Shown here in pieces: positions 52,663-64,000 of a stretch of 64,000 nt of DNA. A program made the translations under genes and the position numbers. Each line of letters begins with the position of its first letter. Position 1 is the stretch's first letter. This stretch comes from Rotaria macrura (Eukaryota > Rotifera > Eurotatoria > Philodinida > Philodinidae), in assembly GCA_900239685.1 (NCBI GenBank), contig OENT01000413.1, positions 1 through 64,000 on the forward strand, written 5' to 3'. A model generated the notes under the pieces. The model worked only from the letters and a program-made list of their open reading frames with translations, did no database searches and was not told where the DNA came from.

Positions 52663-55600
52663 TTTTCTTGAGAACAGTTTCTTTTCTTTTTTGTTTTATT
52701 ACTAGTCAGATATTTTTTTTGTGAATATTATTACAATGTGTAAGCGTAAAATCGTTTGTAATCATAAATTGAGTACTATTCAAGAAAAACGTTCACGTAA
52801 TGAATATCACTTATACTTCGCGTCTCTTCATACAGTACTCGTTCTTCGCATGTTGACATACAAACGAAGAAAAATCAAAACTTAGCAAAAAGTTCATCAA
52901 CTGTATTAGTGACTTGTATTTATTATGCTTGTGCAATTTACCAAGAAATAACTAGTCGAGTATTTTTTCTAAGTTAATCATTTTTCATGTTTGTAAACTA
53001 TGTCAGAAATTTTTGATTCTGATATCATTTCTGTCCTTTTTGACATGCGTATATATTTCTGTAGAAAATGGCGAGTGAAAAAATAGTATTACTTTAGAAA
53101 GGATTAGAAAACTCTATAACATTTCAAAATCATCTTTTTCATCTGAAATAACTGAATTACATTTTTCAATATTCTATAAGATTCTATGCCAATATCAAGG
53201 ATGATATTTTGATTTCCCAGAACTCTTTCATGACCAACAGAAAATCATGATCGGATTAAGTATTAACTTCCGAGAGTAGACAATTTTAGTCTTACTAAAT
53301 TCGTTGAGATGCATACGAGCTTGTTAGGATGTGTGCAGATATAACGCATGTGTGCAGAAGACTTATTTTTGGATTAGATTAATAGTTACACTAATAATAG
53401 TTGACTGTGAGACTTAACAGAAGAAAGAAAGAAAACACATCAACAAGAGTAAGCTACGAGAAAAAAACAGAATTTCTTTCAGAAATGAAGAAATGAAATA
53501 AGACAGTATTTTCTGATAATCAGTTTTCTTTAGACAAAAGCATAATCATCTTAGAAATTTGACGGTTTGTAGAAGTCCTGCGAAAACGTCGACTACAGAA
53601 ATGTTAATTAAATTTGGTACACTTTTGGTACGATGAAACTTTAGAATCAATTCGATTACTTTCAGTAATTTCTAATCATTTATGCATTCCTTTTAAATAG
53701 ATTCGAGTGAATTCTTATGACTTCCTTGAAAATCCATCAAAGATACATAAAAGTTCATTTTAAATAGTAATTGCATGGGATGCTAAAACTTGAACATCTG
53801 CTACATCTCAATGACTACAGTTCATAGATAGTGATTGTTGTCGTGCGATCTGACTGAAAATGCTTCAGAAAGCAAAATCATTTCGCTTTAAATTCAGTTC
53901 ATTTCAGGTAATACCATTTTTATTTTCATTGCTGTAAATTGGAAATTTGATCTGAAGGACACGAACAATGAAAGACAACAGGACCACAGCATATTGGTTT
54001 TGATGTAAATTACAAAAAGAATACCTATAAGACTTGCCGGCAAAATCTATATGAAAATAGTAATGTAGTTAAAATATAATGATTTTTTACTTGCTCTTCA
54101 AATGAAAAAAAAAAGTTGTTTTGATCTCATCGAATGCACAAAAGAACAGTGAAATAATTATTGTTGCCATAGCAAACACGAAAGAGTTGCAGTATGTTTG
54201 TGATCTCAAAGTGCAACTGTTTTAATCTATCTTAAAATTAAATATTATCGATATCGACTGAAGTCTGTAATTGTATTCAATCAGTTTGTAATTGATTTTT
54301 CCCGAAATCAGTTCTAACGTGTTTCGATATTGAATAAAGCGAAAACAAGTTTGCTTCGACATGATTTACTCAAATCGAGTTTGCTTTGTTTTATTATTTT
54401 TCAACTGAATGTTCGATTGATTTGAAAGTTCATGCCATCGGTAATAATCAGTAAAAAAGAAAAAAAAATACATTCAATCGATGTAAACAAACTAATGAAG
54501 ACATATAATATTATATTATGCGATTGTAATCCAACTTGTATGATGAATGCGTAGCAATATAATTTTCAAGTATGTTAAAAGTTAAACACAAATGAAGAGT
54601 TTTGTTTTTCTTTTTTTTTTGAGTAGCATTTCAATCAATGCGCTGTGGCTTCGAATACTCTGTTGTTGTACATCGTGATCCCTAGCTTTATCTTAAAAGT
54701 ACAAAAATCTTTATTGATATCTATAGGATAATACGCCTATAGCGGAAGATAACTAACTAAAATCTTGAAAAACAATTATCTCATATTAATCAGACTTCTT
54801 TGGATAAAACACGATAATTGAAGATACGTTCATACACAATGACTTTGATGATTCTACCTATTGCTCTTTCGCCTGCCAACGTTATCGCCATGAAAACATA
54901 GTTTTGCTTCATATTCATAGGACGATTAGATTTAGTCGATAGAAGTTAATGGTTAAGTAATAAAACTTAGGATGAATAATTTTTGAAACTAGCAAAGATC
55001 CAAGATTATTTTTCATAGCAATACTTACGTTAAACAATAGTTCTTGATTCTTAGAGAGCCATATCAAACCTTTTGTATCTAGTGTTGTAATGTCATAGTC
55101 TATCAAAACTTGGCTTGCTTTGAATCAAGATCTAAAATCACACGTAATTATGTATTGGTAATGTGGGGAGTACCATTTGTTAACTAAGAGATTTTTTTTC
55201 AATAGTGAGTTGAAAATGTTGTTGGATGGTTGTTGATGACTTTTATAGCTTCAATCAATTTTACTTAAAGAATCTTGTAAGAGCTTCGGATACGAGTTTT
55301 TCATCGCATTTCATTTTGGTTTAAGAAAATATAATTATACTTCCTTTTAATACAAAATAAACAAAAATACACGACACACGGTTCAAAAGTGAGACGACGA
55401 AACAGTCTTTGTTTCATTTCAACAATGCAATAGTCACAGACACACAACTCAATCGAAACAGTTGCTCGCCATGGTATCGAATGTCTTTAAATTGAAAACC
55501 ATTGGCATTAACAGTAAGATCTAAGCCATTTCTATTCTTTGTGCATCTACGAACATCTATTGCCATACATAGATATTAGGATTCTGCTTGATGAAAATAT

Positions 55601-55889
55601 GTGATACAAAAATTTTCACCTAAAATAATATCAAATAATATTGATACAGAGATATTTAGCTATTCTTCAGATACAAATTACTCGACGAAAAACATGCTAT
55701 TCAGATCAGAAAAATTTCGAACGGCTTTACATTGATAATATCGATCAATTCGTCTGATACAATAGTCTATTGAATTTTATCTATAGTAGATTATTGAAAG
55801 ACATATCCATTGAATATTTTCTCTGTCCGCGAAACGATTGAATTGTTTTTGATAGAGGGCTTATATAATTATCGAACTCAGTACTATCT
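52663..55889. other. Intergenic, nothing recognised
   Basis: 3' flank of the LRR gene, AT-rich. No supported exon, RNA or bounded repeat until the foldback arm begins. Confidence 0.5.
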
Positions 55890-57102
55890 TCAACTAGAAC
55901 ATACTCAAAGTTGAATCCCTAATAGGATCGTATCAATCTTATACTTCTTGTTGAGAAACGTTGTTTCATCGAATTCACGTGTACACACAATGTTAGTTCA
56001 ATAAAGATATGAATTTTCAAAAGAATGTTGTACTTTTTCGATCCTGTCCTCTTTTTTGCCTACATAAACATGACTATAGATGTTCTTTCCCTACTATCTA
56101 ATCGTTGATGGATCGGGCTGTTCTAATAGTATGATATTTGACCCAGTAGAAAATAAACTTTGCAAATTATGAGTGCGATACAAACGTTTGGGAGTTTATA
56201 CGTGCTCAATTTTATCGACATTTCAAGTTATAGCTGTGCCAAAATCTCATGCTGTTTAACTGTTTGTTGCAAATTTAGTTTCTCTCTTCGCATACTTCGA
56301 AAGTATCTCATGTTACAGGTTTTGACTTTCAACGACTTTTCGTCGGCTAGATGTAACTTCAACAACGAGACAGAATGTGACTAACTTCTCATAGTTCTTG
56401 TTTGTCGAAAAGAACAGTGCCGCTTTCAGTAAAAACTATCGCTTCTGTAACGATGAGTTTAGTTCTCTATCGTCTATTGCTTTTAATTATTTCACTAAAT
56501 GTACTACGTAGTCAGATAATTCGCTTGTTGTTGTTTGAAGCACGTATTGGCTTCTTTCTTTTTCGAAAAGTGCAATTTCCAATCAATTTCGCATACGTCA
56601 TTTTTGCAAAATAGAATGCGTATGACATGAACAAATAATATTGGCGGTTAATCACGTCTCTTTCATTGATTTTCTTAAGCTTTTATGCAATTATTCATAT
56701 CTAAGAATATTACAATACTGGTGTTCCGATATGAAGTGGCTTTTATGGATTGAAAGATCAGCTACAAGATCCCCTACTCTGCTTGAAAAGTCTCTTGAGA
56801 CATCATTCATGATGGAATTAAAATCTACAGCTTCCGTTTCAACTCCAATCGATGAATTTTATGAATTTCTTCTTATGGTACGTAATTACTATAAGATTTA
56901 ACGCTGCATTTGTTTATAATGATGCTTCCGATTTTCTTTATGCAAGAAAACAAGACATATTCCTTATCAATTTTTCTCCAACGAACAACTTACGTAGTTT
57001 CACTGTAGATTGTAAAATGAGGTTTTACATGATCGATTTTTTTCCATCGTTCTACATATGCATGAGCCTTGAAATGAGTATGATTGTCGACTCAGGTGTG
57101 GA

Positions 57103-57640
57103 TAGGGATGCAACGGTGGCGATAACCGTTACAATCGGTAACCGTTCCTACCGGAACCCGTTCCTACCGGAACCCGTTCCTACCGGAATCCGTTCCTACC
57201 GGAATCCGTTCCTACCGGAGCCCGTTCCTACCGGAGCCCGTTCCTACCGGAGCCCGTTCCTACCGGAGCCCGTTCCTACCGGTAACCGTTCCACCGGTAA
57301 CCGTTCCACCGGTAACCGTTCCACCGGTAACCGTTCCACCGGTAACCGTTCAAACCGATAACCAGTATAAATCTGCGAAAGCCGGGATTAGCTGGTATAA
57401 GCCAGAATAAGCGAGTATTAGGCGGTATTACCGGTTAATCCCGGGTTATACCGGCTAATACCGGCTTATCTCTGTTTATACCGGTTAATAACGGCTTATC
57501 CTGGCTAATCCGTGTTATACCGGTTTATGGAGATTCATACCGCTTATCGGTGGAATGGTAACCGGTTTGACCGGTTACCGATAAGGCCGATTGCTGTTTG
57601 AACGGAAAACCGGTGATTCACCGTCACCCTTGCATTCCTA
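57103..57640. mobile_element. Ac-like non-autonomous hAT element (538 bp)
   Basis: Flanked by an 8-bp near-perfect duplication, GGTGTGGA (57095-57102) and GGTGTGCA (57641-57648). Inverted ends TAGGGATGCAA and TAGGAATGCAA closely resemble the terminal repeat of maize Ac (TAGGGATGAAA). The body is almost all short repeats: nine 16-bp units built on CCGTTCCTACCGG, four 15-bp units on CCGTTCCACCGG, then degenerate ATACCGG(C/T)TTA words in both orientations. AACGG/CCGTT words recall Ac subterminal transposase-binding sites. It has no coding capacity and lies inside the older foldback segment. Confidence 0.87.
57142..57356. repeat. 16-bp and 15-bp tandem array inside the hAT
   Basis: Nine units with period 16 (CCGTTCCTACCGG followed by AAC, AAT, AGC or TAA), then four units with period 15 (CCGTTCCACCGGTAA) and a degenerate last unit. 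Neighbouring units share the same variant in runs (AAC, AAT, AGC), which suggests stepwise tandem duplication. Confidence 0.9.
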
Positions 57641-59707
57641 GGTGTGCATAGACGATGCAAACATGAATGAAAAATACATTGTTCTTTCTATGTTTGGCAA
57701 AGATGAACAGCTGCCTAACACTAAAGCGCGTTAAATCGATGAATTTTTCTGACTTGAACTGAAAAATGAAAATTCTTCCATTTGAATATGATTTATTGAC
57801 TTTTCTGCGTACAACCGATCGGTAAATGTGTGCAGGGTAAGCGTTCTTTATACGCTGCATCCTGACTAAGACGAATTCTCTTACGATGGATCTACTCTAT
57901 CAAATTTCTATACTCAGGTCGAAGATAACGGCAGCGTACACGGCTTTAAACAGAGTCAGAACGATACAGAACGTCGAAGATCGGGACCATTATCTGTCAT
58001 ACCAGAAAACGAAGACGATTTCTGTGAAATACGATGGCCATTTTCTAGCGAAGAAAACGGTCCGTAAAACGGTATGAAGGCGAAATCCACCGAAAATGAA
58101 GCTAGTAATTCGTCATTTTCGGCTCGTTTAAGATACTATGTCAGACTAGCAGAATGATCGTCTTGGACGTTACTTTATCTATGTCCTATCATACCCTTCC
58201 CTATTGAATATACACCCTTGGCTGACCCTACGAATTTTTTATCTGCCTCTCCCTTAACCTTCGCCTAGAGGAAGGATTCTAAAATTAACACACAGCCTAA
58301 TAGTAATGTGTTGTTCCTACTGATTTCATTTGTTTATGTGCCTAAACAATATTATAATAAACTTTTTTCAAATTGTTAATGAGTATAGCATATTGTCATA
58401 TTAAGTTTTTCATTGCTCTTGTAGAGTTCTTCTGTCTGCATCGAACATGCATTAGTTAGTACGTCTTCTTTAATACTAGATATAATTTTTGATTTTCTCA
58501 CTTTGACTTTATGTTTGAACAATGTCGTCCACATATTTATCAACTGAATATCAATGGTGGATAGTTTTAATTCAATTATTATTTAAAAAATTAATAATGA
58601 ACTAATCGGCCGATGTTTTCTCTCCATCGACTGTTAGCGTATCCTTGTTTATCCATTCATTTGGCTAATGATATTTAAAAGATGTCGTAGACGAATGTTC
58701 ACCTTTCTCTAGTCTTCGAATTAGTGATCGAATGACCTCAAAAAAGATACCAATTTCATAACTTCAGTGTTTCACATGCCTAGATCGTACTGTGTTGTAC
58801 TTGATTCTTATTTTTATCCTAAACTTATCCTATCGTGCCTTCATGCTGACCGTACGCTGCTCTGCCAACTCCTTATCTTGACCATAACCTACCCTGGAGA
58901 CTTCTCCCCGTCGGTTGTGAAAACTCATTGGGCCAGGTCTAAATGAACTCGATTCAAAATAAAGTTAGACCCCCGAACGAATATCATATTACTCGAACGG
59001 TTCGATCCGTCTACGAATGCTTTGTCGGCGAGAGAATATTAGTTTATGTTCGTTTTGGCGAAAAAGAAGACAGCATTGGAATAATAAAAATGTTTTGTGA
59101 AAATTCCATATATTCATTGAACTAACGTTGTGTGTTCATATGAATTCGATAAACAACGTTTTTTGCCAAGAAGTAAAAGATTGATACGACGCAATTAGGG
59201 ATTCAATTTTGAATATGTTGTACTTACTTCAATAGAGTATGTATGAGCATGGCTTCATGTATGAAGTATTAATATGTTGGAATTTAGAAAAATTACATTT
59301 TCTGAAAAAGTATATATGTGGTAAACTCAATTTTCATGAGAAAATACATATTGTTACAATATTATTTCCTCGATGAACATTTATGTTCAAGATCATCTCT
59401 CTCAATTATATCATGGTCTAAATAAGATGAATACATTTCGAACGAGAGATCCTCTACAAAAGAAATTGATTATTGTGTTGAATTGTCAGCGAATACATGC
59501 TTTAGTTTCAAAATATAATCGTAAATCTTTGCTAGATTATTTTATGAAAACATTTTTTAAATATTGCCACCATGACACTATATTTTCCGAGACCTTATCA
59601 CATAATCTTTGTAAGAACAATAGCAATATATGTGCTGCACTAGATTTGAAAAAGTCTTGAATGAATTTCTTCAGATCGAATTCTTGTTTAATAAAAACGA
59701 GAGAATA

Positions 59708-62700
59708 ATGCTGTTGTTAGTACTGTGCATAGTCTTCTATGCTATTCTAATCGACGGAAAACATTTCAATGGAGGCACGATCAGTTGGGCACCGGTGTAT
59801 CCGTACGCTAATTCTTCAACAGTTCTAATTACTATTACGCAGACTTATTCATGGGCATACCCGCTAATTACTTGTGCAAATAATGTACCGATTTCAACTA
59901 CCGGACGCAGTAGTGCGAATGCTAATTTGACATGTATTACTGATTGTTCAACTGATGGAGGCTATTCAGCTAAACCAGTGAATATTTTAACCGATTGTAT
60001 TTCAACAAATCCGGCATTAGGTATGATGACAAGTGAACGATCAGTCAATATTACATTGACAGCTGGTGCACATTTCTACTTGTCGTATATGGGAAGTGCA
60101 TGGGTACCATTGAGTTATCCACCGCAAAATGGTCTTCAATGGTCAATTACAACATTTATCGATCTTCGACTTCGACCTGACGGTTTTATTGATACTCCAC
60201 CAGTAGCAAATATTGCTTCTCCGCAATATGTTGTTGTGAATACAACGACTCAAATAAGAATACCTGTTTCCGATGCTAACGCAGGCGATGATGTTCGCTG
60301 CCGATGGTCAAAATATACACCAGGAGTAAATCGAAGAAGACGATCGATGACAAGCAAATATGAACAGAATCAATCTCCTGAATATGTCACCAAAAATTCA
60401 GTGATATACACTGAAACGAGTCATTTTAAAAAGAAAAGAAGTCTCTGTAGCAGCTGCTCTAGTTCCTGTGCAAAAAATTGTTTTTGCTCTTGCTCTGGTT
60501 GTACTGGAACTACTTGTAGTGGTATAAGTTGTCAAACTAATGGTGGTTGCCCACAATCATCATCTAGCACCGTATCGACAACGATCGATACACCTGGAAC
60601 ACTAGCATCAACAATATCGTATGCTACTCGACAAGCTATTGATGAATGTGGTAGTATTTGTTATCCAAACGGTTTACCAAATGGTACCACGTTGTCCAAT
60701 TGCACTCTGTCATTCAGAGGATTGGTACCAAATACGTGGTATGCGATTTCAGTTCAAGTAAGTAAATTATTTAAAAAATAAATTAGAATGAATTCACTTG
60801 AGAAAAAACAGTAATTGCTAGTCAAAATAAATTTCACAGTTTTTCTGGTCAAAGAGATGATGAATATTTTGAAATCATCTTCCGAATGATAACTATCCTA
60901 GTTCCTAATATGAAACAGATCAGAAAACTCTTGTCCTCCTGTAAATAGTAAGTATAGTGTCATCACGAAAAATATCTAAGCATATTTTGAATATAGTGAA
61001 ATGTTTAGTTCGATACAGTCTTGTTTTCATTTGATTCTCATCGAATGAAAAAATACCACAATAAAAATTCAACATGACAAGGAAAAGTGTTTTCTCAGAA
61101 ATTCATTCAATATATTTTTGTTGTCCCATTTTTGAATGAGCATGCCAATCAATGACGTATGAAACAATCTTATTTCAGCATTTTTATTTTCTCGTACTCA
61201 CTGAAGATGATACTAGTGGGAATAAGAAAAAACGTTTTTACCAATCGATTAAAAGAAAAGTTCGTATTTACCGAGTTCTGTTAGTGACTGAACTAATAAT
61301 ATATATATCTTTCAACAAACAAAGAGTCAGAGTTATCAGAAAAGTAGATTTTCCTTTCAGGCTAAACGCATTTTAATTATAGTTTCAAGTGTATAATTGA
61401 ATTCTAAGTAGAATTTGGTTTAATAAGAACTTAAAGCTCAACGATCTTGTCAGATGTAAAATTCGACAGAAGAAAATTTCCTATAGAATTATTACTCTAT
61501 GACAGATAGGCGTAGTTACTTTTTGAAACTAGATTTATATCAGAGTTTTTGTAAAATATTGATCAAGTTCACTGATGTCAAACATGTTAAATCCTAATGA
61601 TATGTGAGTTCTGCATAGACTATACACAAATACAGCTTGAGTAGAATAAAATCTTTAGTTACTTTCTTTTTTTTTTGAGGATTCAATGTGCTAAAAATGA
61701 ACTTTGTTCTTTTATACCATACAGGTAGAAGATTTTATAAATGGATCAAGCACAAGTCCAATGAGTTCGGTACCAGTTCAATTTTTAATTTATGTCATGC
61801 CACAGCCATCATGTCCAACAGCACCACAAATTATACCCATTACAGATTGTGCCGAAGTTCTTACTGGAGTTCGAATGGTTTTCCGCATTTATGCAATGAC
61901 AATGTGTGATCCCAGCATAGCCACTATCTCAGATATTGTCGTCACTACTGGAATATCTGGTATGGTAGTTGGAGATCTGACAGCATCGTCATCGAATACA
62001 TCGTTATTCTATAAAAATTTCACTTGGACACCACAAACTAATCAATTAGGATTACAAGAGTTATGTGTCATTGGTTTCACAGAGTATGATCTTTTTTTTT
62101 TCTAGTATCTATATTGTAAGTAAAGTCTCTCTTCTTCCAACTAGTGAACAAGTAAGATCGATAGAGTACTGCATTACATTCGATGTAGTCACGGCGCTCA
62201 TACTTTGTATACCAACGACAACAACGTCAACTACTACGACTTCAACATCGACCACAACATCTTCAACTAGAACGACCAGCACCAGTTCTACGTCAACAAC
62301 GTCGACTACAACTTCTACTACATCAACATCAACGACCACTTCAACAACGTCAACAACGACCAGTACAACGACCTCAACAACCACTACCACGACAACCACA
62401 ACAACAACTAGTGTCACAACTTCAACAACGACTACCACAACAACCTCAACAACAACTACTACGACAACCACTACCACAACCACTACGACCACCACAACAA
62501 CGACTACGACGACCACTACTTCAACATCAACAACAACTACAACTACCGCAACAACCACAACAACGACTACCACATCCACCAGTTCAACATCAACAACATC
62601 CACAACTACGACAACGTGAGTAGCGATAGAAAATAGTGCATAGGTGTAGATACGAGAGAATTTGAATTCACAACGAAAATTTTTCATTGCTTGTCAATTT

Positions 62701-64000
62701 TCGAAAAACTATCTCATTTATATATAAATACATATCATCATTTACTTCACATGTCCGAAAAAAATTTCACCGGTATTGATTTAAACAAATTTTCTGCAAT
62801 AGTTGATCATACAGGCGAAAGAAAGAGTTATGAGATTTATAGCCTGTTATCTGAAGAAATATGTGATTAAAACATCTTATTTAATGTTATAGGACTACAG
62901 CAACGACCACCGATCACCAAGGTAGGATCTACATGTGTATGTCAACTATTTGCATGAATTCTCAATATGTTGTGATCACCTTTCAGTTAAAATAATCCAT
63001 GAAAGTCATTAAAGACCATAACTTTCATGTGTGTATCTTGCACTGCTCTTTTCATGTCATATACTGATTACACCTATGGACATGAGCTAGTAAGAATTAC
63101 CAGATATATTAGTAAAAAAATGACAAAAGAAACTAAACCATACAACCATGATTTTGGATAGAAAAATGGATCTTATTATTTTGTGTACCTCTAAAATTTT
63201 GAATATCTATTTACAATTGTTTTTTGGTGACTGAACAGATGTATCGAATATTTTTTTAACTAGGAAATAGTGTGGATTGGCCATTGATTTTTGGCTTGTC
63301 ATTGTTGGGTCTAATCATGGCCATTTGTATTTCTTGTTGTTGTTTATATCGACTTACTCGGTGAGTTTTGTTCGAAATAAAAACTGACATACTCTAGAAA
63401 ACATTATTTTACATGAAAAAATCATGTTTTTCTTAGGATTCATTCGAGACAAAAGCGCCGACAACAGCAAAGGGATGAAATATTATCACAACAACGACAT
63501 TTAATGTCTAGCTCATTAACCACGACAACAAATTCTTTGAAAAATGGTAAAACTTTCCATAATAATCAGCTGAGCAAAAGCTACTGTTTGGACAACAAAC
63601 ATAACAATAGGGATGATAGCTTTAACTCTATCTCATCGATACAAATGAATGAAAGTACAATGATGAGTACTCCTACTTCTCGAAGTCCAGCACATGTTCA
63701 GATCACACGACTAGGTAAAAATGAACATTCGAATGCAGTCAGAAGTGCACCAACGAAAGAAGACGAGAAATATTTCGAAGACTTAACACTGTCAACTGAT
63801 TCTTCCTCAGCTATGGTTCGAAGCTCAGCAAAAGTTCCCAATGAGTGCGCACGAAGGAATGCTGGACCTGTGTCATTAAACAAGTCGCAAGTTCCATCTG
63901 CAGCATCGAATGCAAGTGCCAGTATTATAGTCACAAAAATACCGCGTAGTAATACTGCTGAAACTCGAGTTACTCCAATCGTTCATGAAGAATTGCACGG
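59708..64000 (+). CDS. Mucin-like transmembrane protein of the GGTISW/VRCRW extracellular family (partial, runs off right edge)
   Basis: Six exons seen: 59708-60757, 61725-62083, 62145-62615, 62893-62921, 63264-63360 and 63437-64000, all phase-consistent and giving at least 856 residues without a stop. After a signal peptide (1-17) comes an ectodomain starting HFNGGTISWAPV and ending DDVRCRW (about 19-200). Next are RRRRS (209-213) and KKKRS (241-245), two furin-type sites, a cluster of ten Cys within 247-281, and a second domain (about 351-490, PMSSVPVQFLIYV, NFTWTPQTNQLG). A Thr/Ser mucin-like stem of about 140 residues (494-635), one helix (about 643-666, ending in Cys-rich CISCCC) and a Ser-rich cytosolic tail follow. 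I recall similar ectodomains in rotifer and mollusc predicted proteins of unknown function. It is probably a heavily O-glycosylated surface protein. Confidence 0.87.
62212..62615 (+). repeat. Thr-rich mucin-type repeat (coding)
   Basis: Part of exon 3 of the mucin-like gene. Nearly every codon is ACN or TCN, with all four Thr codons mixed and no fixed nucleotide period. The opposite strand gives a long Val/Glu-rich open frame that is only a mirror of this composition. Confidence 0.85.

Larger units (their letters stand above)
55890..59225. mobile_element. Foldback segment with inverted arms, carrying a nested hAT
   Basis: The left arm (about 55890-56150) is homologous to the reverse complement of the right arm (about 58955-59225). 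Matching blocks include TTAGGGATTCAA, AAGATTGATACGA, GTGAATTCGAT and GGATCGAACCG-like sequence, spread over about 260 bp with indels. The interior (about 2.8 kb) is less AT-rich than its surroundings, includes several short open stretches, and is broken by the hAT at 57103-57640. No transposase motif is recognised. A decayed long-inverted-repeat DNA transposon is most likely (inference). Boundaries are approximate and no target duplication was identified. Confidence 0.6.

Noticed and set aside
57142-57356. CRISPR-like regularly spaced repeats
   Set aside because: Units are contiguous with no unique spacers, and lie inside a hAT element.
56852-57361. Open frame with repeated FLPEPVPTG peptides
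   Set aside because: It is the translation of the hAT tandem array; the 16-bp period shifts frame every unit, and the frame simply stays open by composition.
58180-58925. Two pyrimidine-rich segments (near 58180 and 58815) as possible LTRs
   Set aside because: Similarity is patchy and compositional; no TG...CA ends, primer-binding site or retroelement frame.
62109-62687. Minus-strand Val/Glu-rich open frame
   Set aside because: It is the mirror of the Thr-coding tract on the plus strand; no splice signals or plausible protein.
1-64000. tRNA, rRNA, spliced-leader RNA and telomeric repeats
   Set aside because: No cloverleaf with intact A and B boxes, no spliced-leader sequence and no telomere-type array was seen by eye; a tRNAscan and covariance-model search would settle it.

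Overview
The window reads as nuclear DNA of a small invertebrate, most likely a bdelloid rotifer (Rotaria-like rather than the more compact Adineta; inference). It is AT-rich. Most introns are very short (52-111 bp) with GT..AG ends, and a few are long (0.7-1.3 kb). The last gene belongs to an extracellular 'GGTxSW ... VRCRW' family that I associate with rotifers and other spiralians. Nothing looks bacterial: there are no operons and no Shine-Dalgarno pattern.

Layout. 0-4.6 kb is gene-free and full of inverted and direct repeats. 4.69-5.91 kb (+) is an alpha-1,3-fucosyltransferase (GT10) with one 52-bp intron. 8.78-9.26 kb (+) is a small two-exon gene that may resemble ERICH2. 12.13-12.48 kb is a long-arm inverted-repeat element (MITE). 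12.73-14.44 kb (-) is a single-pass membrane protein of unknown function. 15.81-17.20 kb is a non-autonomous hAT transposon with a perfect 8-bp target duplication. 21.03-24.01 kb (-) is a chimaerin (SH2-C1-RhoGAP). 28.19-29.36 kb (-) is a membrane-anchored short-chain dehydrogenase of the retinol dehydrogenase type. 30.89-31.48 kb (-) is a basic unknown protein. 39.62-41.13 kb (+) is an allatostatin-A/galanin-like GPCR. 44.11-44.89 kb is a Tc1/mariner-type MITE flanked by TA. 49.61-52.66 kb (+) is an LRR-fibronectin-transmembrane receptor. 55.89-59.23 kb is a foldback segment interrupted by a 0.54-kb Ac-like hAT element. 59.71 kb to the right edge (+) is a mucin-like transmembrane protein that continues beyond the window.

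The genes form no evident pathway. Several act at the cell surface or in signalling: glycan fucosylation, a peptide receptor, an LRR receptor, a mucin-like protein and a Rac-GAP. The most distinctive non-genic feature is the density of hairpin-forming and non-autonomous DNA transposons, one nested inside another. I found no autonomous transposase, tRNA, rRNA, CRISPR array or spliced-leader gene. All exon joins were deduced by hand from splice signals, reading phase and family conservation.
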